From: a virus
Virus record (IMG/VR): IMGVR_UViG_3300028829_001409
Location: 1 to 46,617 of that record
Direction: 5' to 3' (one strand)
DNA length: 46,617 nucleotides
A program made the position numbers and the translations under genes. Each line of letters starts with the position of its first letter. Within the stretch, counting starts at the first letter, position 1. The notes beneath the pieces are model-generated. The model saw only the letters and a list, made by a program, of their open reading frames with translations. It was not told the DNA's origin and made no database searches. Positions 42,390-46,617 of the stretch are shown piece after piece.

Positions 42390-42623
42390 GTGATGAGTTC
42401 TTTAGAGAACTTTGCAAAAGACGAAAATGCAAAATCTAACAGGGTTGCATGGAGAGATAAAACACCAGAGAATAAACAAGCTTGGGAAGAAGCAATGCTT
42501 GGTGTTGACAAAGGATATGCCCTTAGCGTTATAGCTAGGTGGTTACAAAAAGAAAAAGAATGTCCATTATCTATTCACACTATTAGACATCAATTAAGGG
42601 AAACGCATGACCAAAAATCTTGA
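42390..42623 (+). CDS. Small helix-turn-helix-like protein
   Basis: 77 residues; GTG start used, an ATG follows at the next codon. A helix-turn-helix-like region (KGYALSVIARWLQKEKECPL, then IHTIRHQLRE) suggests DNA binding. Position before the metallophosphoesterase recalls small terminase-like or regulatory genes of other phages, but it is too short and diverged to call. Confidence 0.55.
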   Translation: MMSSLENFAKDENAKSNRVAWRDKTPENKQAWEEAMLGVDKGYALSVIARWLQKEKECPLSIHTIRHQLRETHDQKS

Positions 42624-43827
42624 TGATTTCACAAAAGCAGTAAGGACTGTACAAAACGCTAAAGCTGATAAAAAAGAACACCCCAAAGGTTGGGAGCCGG
42701 GAGTCGTTCTTAATGGTGGTAAAAGTTATGTAGCGTCTGGTCCTGTAAAATCTGAAAAAGAAGCTAGAAAAAAATGGGACAATTATATTGAAATGCTTGG
42801 GTTCAACCCCGGTGAGTTTGAAATAATTGAACCAGTCCATGTTAGAACTTGGGATATGCAAACACCCGAAGGCGTTCAAAGAATGTTTTATTATAAAGCA
42901 GATGTACGCTCTAGGAAACATCTTGAGAATGATAAAGACTTTGACAAGCTTGTCGCAGAAATTAAAAAAGCCAAAAAACCAGCTAGAAAAGTAAAGACAA
43001 AAGAAAACGGTAGCATGGTCGTGTGTCTTTCTGACTGGCAACTCGGAAAGCGCGATGGAGATGGAACAGAAGGAATAATTAAAAGAACAACACAGATGAT
43101 TCCAGATGTTATAGACAGAGTAAAAGAACTTCGTAAAACAGGTAATCCTATAAACAAACTTTATGTGTTTGGATTAGGTGACCTCGTCGAAGGGTGCGGT
43201 GACCATTACGCCATGCAAAATTTCTCAGTCGAGATTGACCAACGTCGCCAAGAAATGGTAGCTAGAAGATTAATTATCAAAGCACTTATGGAGTGGGCTC
43301 CGCATTTTGATAAAATTGTTGTAGCAGCAGTTCCCGGAAATCATGGTGAGAACAGAAAAAACGGTAAGGCACATACTACATTTGGTGACAATATTGATGT
43401 AGCTGTCTTTGACCAGTCACAAGAAGCTTTAGCAATGAATAAAGCATTTGACCATATATCATTTGTCATACCAGAAAATGAATTATGGATTACTTTAGAT
43501 ATAGATGGAGTAATACTGGGGCTAGCCCATGGCCACCAATTTCGTACTGGAGGACGTTATTCACATCAAAAAGCAATCAATTGGTTGTCTGGACAGGCAT
43601 TTGGTAAAACTAATATAGGTGATGTGGATATTCTTTTATCCGGTCATTTTCATCATTTATTTGTAATTAATGAGGGTCAGAGAACTCTTATGCAAGCCCC
43701 ATCTGTTGATGGTGGTTCCGAATGGTTCGAAAATCTAACAGGTAAAAATTCTTATGCTGGAGTTTTAACTTTTACTGTTAAAAACAATAAAAATAAACTT
43801 CCTTGGGATAATATGCAGGTCTTATAA
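42607..43827 (+). CDS. Calcineurin-like metallophosphoesterase
   Basis: 406 residues. The C-terminal two thirds carry all metal motifs: CLSDWQLGK (D143), GLGDLVEG (D192), VPGNHGE (N245-H246), AHGHQF (H308, H310) and LSGHFHH (H347, H349). It thus binds two metal ions and cleaves phosphodiesters or phosphomonoesters. The N-terminal 130 residues are extra and basic, possibly nucleic-acid binding. Related phage proteins are Mre11/SbcD-like or of unknown substrate. TAATG overlap with the next gene; 17 bases overlap with the previous one. Confidence 0.85.
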   Translation: MTKNLDDFTKAVRTVQNAKADKKEHPKGWEPGVVLNGGKSYVASGPVKSEKEARKKWDNYIEMLGFNPGEFEIIEPVHVRTWDMQTPEGVQRMFYYKADVRSRKHLENDKDFDKLVAEIKKAKKPARKVKTKENGSMVVCLSDWQLGKRDGDGTEGIIKRTTQMIPDVIDRVKELRKTGNPINKLYVFGLGDLVEGCGDHYAMQNFSVEIDQRRQEMVARRLIIKALMEWAPHFDKIVVAAVPGNHGENRKNGKAHTTFGDNIDVAVFDQSQEALAMNKAFDHISFVIPENELWITLDIDGVILGLAHGHQFRTGGRYSHQKAINWLSGQAFGKTNIGDVDILLSGHFHHLFVINEGQRTLMQAPSVDGGSEWFENLTGKNSYAGVLTFTVKNNKNKLPWDNMQVL

Positions 43828-44039
43828 TGCAACCTTTAGAGCCATCAGATTTATTTAAAAACTTAAATAATATTAAAAAAGAATTAAGAGAAGTTAAAAA
43901 TAAAGCTGATTTAGCTATTGTTAATAGAGATAAATTGTGGGCAGCTATTAACGATTTAAACAGTAAAAGCTCAAGATTAGAGAAACTTATACTATTATTA
44001 GCATTGATACAATCAGTAATATTAATAGGAGTATTGTGA
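43827..44039 (+). CDS. Coiled-coil/TM protein, XhlA-like lysis accessory
   Basis: 70 residues: an N-terminal coiled coil (NLNNIKKELREVKNKADLAI ... LNSKSSRLEKL) and a C-terminal transmembrane segment (LILLLALIQSVILIGVL). This is the layout of XhlA-type proteins found beside endolysins. It overlaps the amidase gene. A holin accessory role is inferred. Confidence 0.6.
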   Translation: MQPLEPSDLFKNLNNIKKELREVKNKADLAIVNRDKLWAAINDLNSKSSRLEKLILLLALIQSVILIGVL

Positions 44040-44872
44040 GTTTTTACTTAGTAGATAACGAAAACCCAAATGCTAAAGTTAGAGGCAATGGTAACAAGGG
44101 ACAGTACTATTCAACACGTTCAAAAGAAATTCAAGGAATCGTGGTGCACACTGCTGAAGGTGGAAAAAAAGCAGTAAACATTGCGAAATACTTGTCAACT
44201 ACACCCAGAACAGCTTCTGCGCATGTAGTAATAGACGATAACGAAATAGTTGAGCTGGTCCCAGACGACTTTACCGCCTTTCATTGTAGAGGCTCTAATA
44301 GTAAATCATTAGGATTAGAGATTGCTTATTTTGCAGCTAAATGGGGAGAAGACCCTGTTTACGAAGAAGCAGTCATAGCATTATCAGCAAGCTGGTGTGC
44401 GCAAAAAGCAGAAATGTATAATATTCCAATGGAAAGAGTAACCATAGATGAGTGGAACGCTGGTAAAAAAGGTTTCATATCACACGCAGAATGTGACCCG
44501 GGTAGAAGAACAGACCCCGGTAAAAATTTTGACTGGGATAAGTTCTTTTCATACATGAAGGGGATGTCTGTAGATGATTACGATACCGAGTTTGAAGAAG
44601 TAGAAAAACCTAAAAAAGAAACTACAGTTTATGATTTCTCTAAAGTACCTCCTTTTTCGGGAAGAGTACTTAAAAGAAATATGCCTCTTATTAGAGGAGA
44701 AGATGTCAAGCTCTGGCAGAGTGCCGTGGGCGGACTTAGCGGAGACGGAATATATGGTGGAAAGTCTGAACAGACTTGTATCAAATTTCAAAAAGAACAT
44801 GGATTAAAAGCTGACGGAGTTGTCGGTAAAATTACATGGGATACTACCTTCGCTTATCAACAAGATAGTTAG
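44036..44872 (+). CDS. Endolysin: N-acetylmuramoyl-L-alanine amidase with peptidoglycan-binding domain
   Basis: 278 residues from GTG, AGGAG just upstream. Residues 30-175 are Amidase_2: zinc ligands H38 (GIVVHTAEGG), H150 (FISHAECDPG) and D160 (RTDPG), plus H63 in SAHVVID. A charged linker (185-205) leads to a PG_binding_1 domain (about 220-275, MPLIRGEDVKLWQSAV, then GDGIYGGKSEQTCIKFQKEHG, LKADGVVGKITWD). It cuts the amide bond between sugar and peptide in peptidoglycan. No signal peptide, so it needs the holin. Confidence 0.92.
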   Translation: MSFYLVDNENPNAKVRGNGNKGQYYSTRSKEIQGIVVHTAEGGKKAVNIAKYLSTTPRTASAHVVIDDNEIVELVPDDFTAFHCRGSNSKSLGLEIAYFAAKWGEDPVYEEAVIALSASWCAQKAEMYNIPMERVTIDEWNAGKKGFISHAECDPGRRTDPGKNFDWDKFFSYMKGMSVDDYDTEFEEVEKPKKETTVYDFSKVPPFSGRVLKRNMPLIRGEDVKLWQSAVGGLSGDGIYGGKSEQTCIKFQKEHGLKADGVVGKITWDTTFAYQQDS

Positions 44873-44881
44873 GAGATTATT

Positions 44882-45097
44882 TTGAAAAACAGTTACTGGA
44901 AAGATGTAGCTATAAGAGCTATTAGAACAGCTGTGCAGGTTTTTGCAGGCGTACTAATGGCTAATCAAGCAGGAATGTTTGAAGCAGATGTTTTGATGGC
45001 TGGCTTGATTGCCGGTGCGTCAGCCTTAGTCGCAGTCGTTCAAAACGCACTTGAAGACGCGCCATTTGACTTTATGTCAAAAATACCAAAAGGTTAA
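44882..45097 (+). CDS. Holin, r1t-like
   Basis: 71 residues from a TTG start with AGGAG six bases upstream. The N-terminus (YWKDVAIRAIRTAVQVFAGVLMA) matches the W-K-D-x-x-x-R-A-x-x-T-x-x-Q-x-x signature of r1t-type holins; the second hydrophobic segment is LMAGLIAGASALVAVVQNAL. Two transmembrane helices; it lets the endolysin reach the wall. r1t-like holins are frequent in phages of Gram-positives, notably Actinobacteria. Confidence 0.85.
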   Translation: MKNSYWKDVAIRAIRTAVQVFAGVLMANQAGMFEADVLMAGLIAGASALVAVVQNALEDAPFDFMSKIPKG

Positions 45098-45111
45098 GAC
45101 TTCGTAAGAAG

Positions 45112-45172
45112 GCCCGAAAGGGCAGATGTGCGCTAGACTCCGGGGCGGTATAACCGCCTCGTTGTCATTTCT
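45112..45172 (+). terminator. GC-rich double hairpin after the lysis genes
   Basis: First GCCC-GAAA-GGGC (45112-45123), then a nine-pair stem CGGGGCGGT-ATA-ACCGCCTCG (45141-45161, one G-T pair) followed by a weakly T-rich GTTGTCATTTCT. It probably ends the late transcript. It is far more GC-rich than its surroundings, so a packaging (cos) site or small RNA is an alternative. Confidence 0.6.
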
Positions 45173-45191
45173 AAGGTATTATTAATTTGGA

Positions 45192-45254
45192 ATGGGTAAT
45201 ATACATAAAGCTACACATGATAACGATTATGTTGACTGGGAAGAGGAAGAGTAA
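45192..45254 (+). CDS. 20-residue micro-protein, doubtful
   Basis: MGNIHKATHDNDYVDWEEEE ending in a TAATG overlap with the nuclease start. The overlap matches other gene joins in this genome, so it may be a leader peptide coupling translation. Too short to be sure. Confidence 0.3.
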   Translation: MGNIHKATHDNDYVDWEEEE

Positions 45255-45592
45255 TGTTTTACTATAAAGTAGAAGTATTAAGAGTAGTAGATGGAGATAC
45301 AGTTGATGTTAGAATTGATTTGGGTTTTAATGTCTGGCATAAATGTCGTGTACGTCTCATGGGGATTAATGCTCCAGAATCACGAACAAGAGATTTGGAA
45401 GAGAAAGCAAGAGGGCTGGCTGCAAAAGATTGGCTTATAAAAGAGTTAGAAAATGCAGAAGTTGAAATGCAATCACACGGAACAGGTAAATACGGTAGAG
45501 TTCTAGGAACTCTTGTAATAGACGATATAGATATAAATCAAAAGATGGTGGATGAGGGTCATGCTTTATTGTATGACGGTGGTTCTCGTTAA
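45254..45592 (+). CDS. Staphylococcal-nuclease-like (SNase) endonuclease
   Basis: 112 residues: VVDGDTVDV (D13-D15), RVRLMGINAPES (R34, E42), then GKYGRVLGTL (R82) and INQKMVDEGHALLYDGG. All three catalytic residues (R, E, R) of the family are present; the calcium ligand Asp before T/A-P-E is Asn (N39), a common variant. No signal peptide, so it acts in the cytoplasm, perhaps degrading host nucleic acid or in phage DNA metabolism. Confidence 0.88.
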   Translation: MFYYKVEVLRVVDGDTVDVRIDLGFNVWHKCRVRLMGINAPESRTRDLEEKARGLAAKDWLIKELENAEVEMQSHGTGKYGRVLGTLVIDDIDINQKMVDEGHALLYDGGSR

Positions 45593-45651
45593 TAAAAATT
45601 TAACATTTCAAAACCACTGTTAAGATATTTTAATGATATTATAAATCTCTT

Positions 45652-45831
45652 ATGTACGATTTACAAAGTTACTTAGGAAAAATGTCAGCTGGAATGGTTA
45701 GTAGTCAAAAACTAAACCAAGCCAAGTATGGAAAGCCTAAGAAGAAAAAAAGAAATAAAGTTTCATCACAAGCAAACTTTCATCAACAGTATCACATTGG
45801 CTGGGAACTAACAGAGGACGACTTACCTTAA
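45652..45831 (+). CDS. 59-residue basic small protein
   Basis: Starts MYDLQSYLGKMSAGMVSSQK; centre GKPKKKKRNK is strongly basic; ends WELTEDDLP. A TATAAA box lies six bases before the ATG and there is no Shine-Dalgarno. Small basic phage proteins of this place often modulate host functions; no function can be assigned. Confidence 0.55.
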   Translation: MYDLQSYLGKMSAGMVSSQKLNQAKYGKPKKKKRNKVSSQANFHQQYHIGWELTEDDLP

Positions 45832-45848
45832 TATTTTAGGCTGTCTGT

Positions 45849-45854
45849 TATTAT
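45849..45854 (+). promoter_or_regulatory. -10 box before exported protein gene
   Basis: TATTAT preceded by TGT (extended -10), nine bases before the ATG at 45864. Confidence 0.35.
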
Positions 45855-45863
45855 TAGTTTATA

Positions 45864-46145
45864 ATGCCGAGAATCATTAATAAACTCAATACTTTCCTAC
45901 GCTTATTAGTAGTAGGTTTATTAATATATCCTTTACCTATTGCTATGGCTAAACATGTTCCAACACAAGCACCTTATGGACAAAATGCTAGTAATGATGT
46001 TAACGCAGGAACTTTTACTATTGGTATATTAGGTTCAGATGGATTTGAAGATAGTCCACCCGAAAGCTATACAATATTCTTTAGTCAATCTAATGGTGTA
46101 ACTGAAACAAATAGTTTTTGTGTAACTACTTCTTTTGGACGTTAG
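45864..46145 (+). CDS. Exported surface protein, N-terminal part (frame broken)
   Basis: 93 residues. N-terminal signal peptide or anchor: basic MPRIINKLNTFLR, then hydrophobic LLVVGLLIYPLPIAMA and a possible cleavage site after AMA. Then a beta-like part (GTFTIGILGSDGFED; SYTIFFSQSNGVT). The frame stops at TAG directly after SFGR, while coherent coding continues in the +1 frame. Exported proteins are rare in phage late regions; a role at the host surface is inferred. Confidence 0.6.
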   Translation: MPRIINKLNTFLRLLVVGLLIYPLPIAMAKHVPTQAPYGQNASNDVNAGTFTIGILGSDGFEDSPPESYTIFFSQSNGVTETNSFCVTTSFGR

Positions 46146-46617
46146 GTCTAACAACATAACTGATTACACTTTTTCTGATTTGACTAATCAAGCTTCTTGG
46201 AATTTATATGCAGGAACACCATTTGATTATAACCAAACAGACTGGTCTGCACCTACAGGAGATAATGCTTGTGATGACCCAAAGATACTTGATGGTATAG
46301 GAGACCCAAGTAACTTAACTACTTCAGCTAATTTACACGATGGAAGTATAACTATTGACTGGGACGCAGCACCAGACAGATATGAATATAGTGCACAACG
46401 ATACGCAATGAGTTTTGATAAAGCAAACCCAACTATGTATGGTATAGCTACAGGTAATGTAGGAGACGAAAACGCTTTAAATACAGAATACACTTTTAGC
46501 AAATCTTACTTACAATCAGTTCTTGATGCACAAGTAGGCGATACTTTATATTTTGAAATTAGAGCAGACAATGATACTAACTCTCAATACTCTAATTGGA
46601 CTTCTATAGCTAGTTAT
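46126..46617 (+). CDS. Continuation of the exported protein, +1 frame, 3' partial
   Basis: Open frame with no ATG or GTG until far inside (first ATG near 46408); runs off the window. After joining at 46143 it reads RSNNITDYTFSDLTNQASW, then a likely fibronectin III-like domain (DGSITIDWDAAPDRYEY ... GDTLYFEIRADNDTNSQY). Frame, composition and absence of a start argue that it is the rest of the previous gene, broken by a one-base insertion, an assembly error or a +1 programmed shift. Confidence 0.5.

Noticed and set aside
45098-45175. Possible tRNA in the GC-rich island
   Set aside because: Two plain hairpins only; no cloverleaf arms, T-loop or CCA-type end could be built.

Overview
The window is a 46.6 kb piece of an AT-rich tailed phage with a long non-contractile (siphovirus-type) tail. 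It carries the late half of the genome: head maturation, capsid, neck, tail, tail fibres, an accessory enzyme block, lysis genes, and the start of another block. Terminase and portal are not present; from the gene order they should lie just before base 1. Almost everything is on the + strand in tightly packed genes, many joined by TAATG or ATGA stop/start overlaps. No gene-free stretch exceeds about 160 bases, and I saw no tRNA, CRISPR array or insertion sequence. The style (AT-rich DNA, very large modular fibres, many Fe(II)/2-oxoglutarate oxygenases) fits a marine phage. The host is not shown directly. An r1t-like holin, a CX2DX2C/CP ferredoxin and several apparently leaderless promoters are compatible with a low-GC marine actinobacterium, but this is only an inference.

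Layout. 1-3.5 kb: end of a head-associated gene, HK97-type prohead protease, major capsid protein, and a terminator. 3.5-9.6 kb: neck genes (connector, head closure, gp10-like, tail terminator), split by a three-gene insert with its own promoter: a helix-turn-helix/zinc-finger protein, an FmdB-like zinc ribbon and an AIPR-family (abortive infection) protein. 9.6-15.7 kb: major tail protein, tail assembly chaperones joined by a -1 programmed frameshift, and a 1422-residue tape measure. 15.7-33.8 kb: distal tail, a 1511-residue LamG/FnIII tail-tip protein, a 2254-residue fibre with two cupredoxin-like modules, and two paralogous glycine-rich adhesins, one with dense His-x-His motifs. 33.8-41.9 kb: two unknown proteins, then an enzyme block of four Fe(II)/2-oxoglutarate oxygenases, an FkbM-like methyltransferase, two members of an unrecognised family (a third lies at 21.8 kb), a ferredoxin and, alone on the - strand, a GT60-like GlcNAc-transferase. 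41.9-45.2 kb: small proteins, a metallophosphoesterase, and a lysis cassette (coiled-coil/TM protein, amidase endolysin, r1t-like holin) closed by a GC-rich hairpin. 45.2-46.6 kb: a nuclease, small proteins, and an exported FnIII-like protein whose reading frame is broken.

How it fits together. The most unusual feature is the enzyme block directly downstream of the fibre genes. Prolyl-hydroxylase-type oxygenases plus a GT60-type transferase are the two steps of the eukaryotic Skp1 hydroxyproline-glycosylation pathway, and the upstream adhesin is rich in X-Pro-Gly. The phage may therefore hydroxylate and glycosylate its own fibres or a host surface protein. At sequence level, the short words GATC, CCAGG/CCTGG and GATGC/GCATC seem strongly avoided through synonymous codon choice. 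The capsid and major tail genes both present their ribosome binding site (GGAGA) in the loop of a small hairpin.
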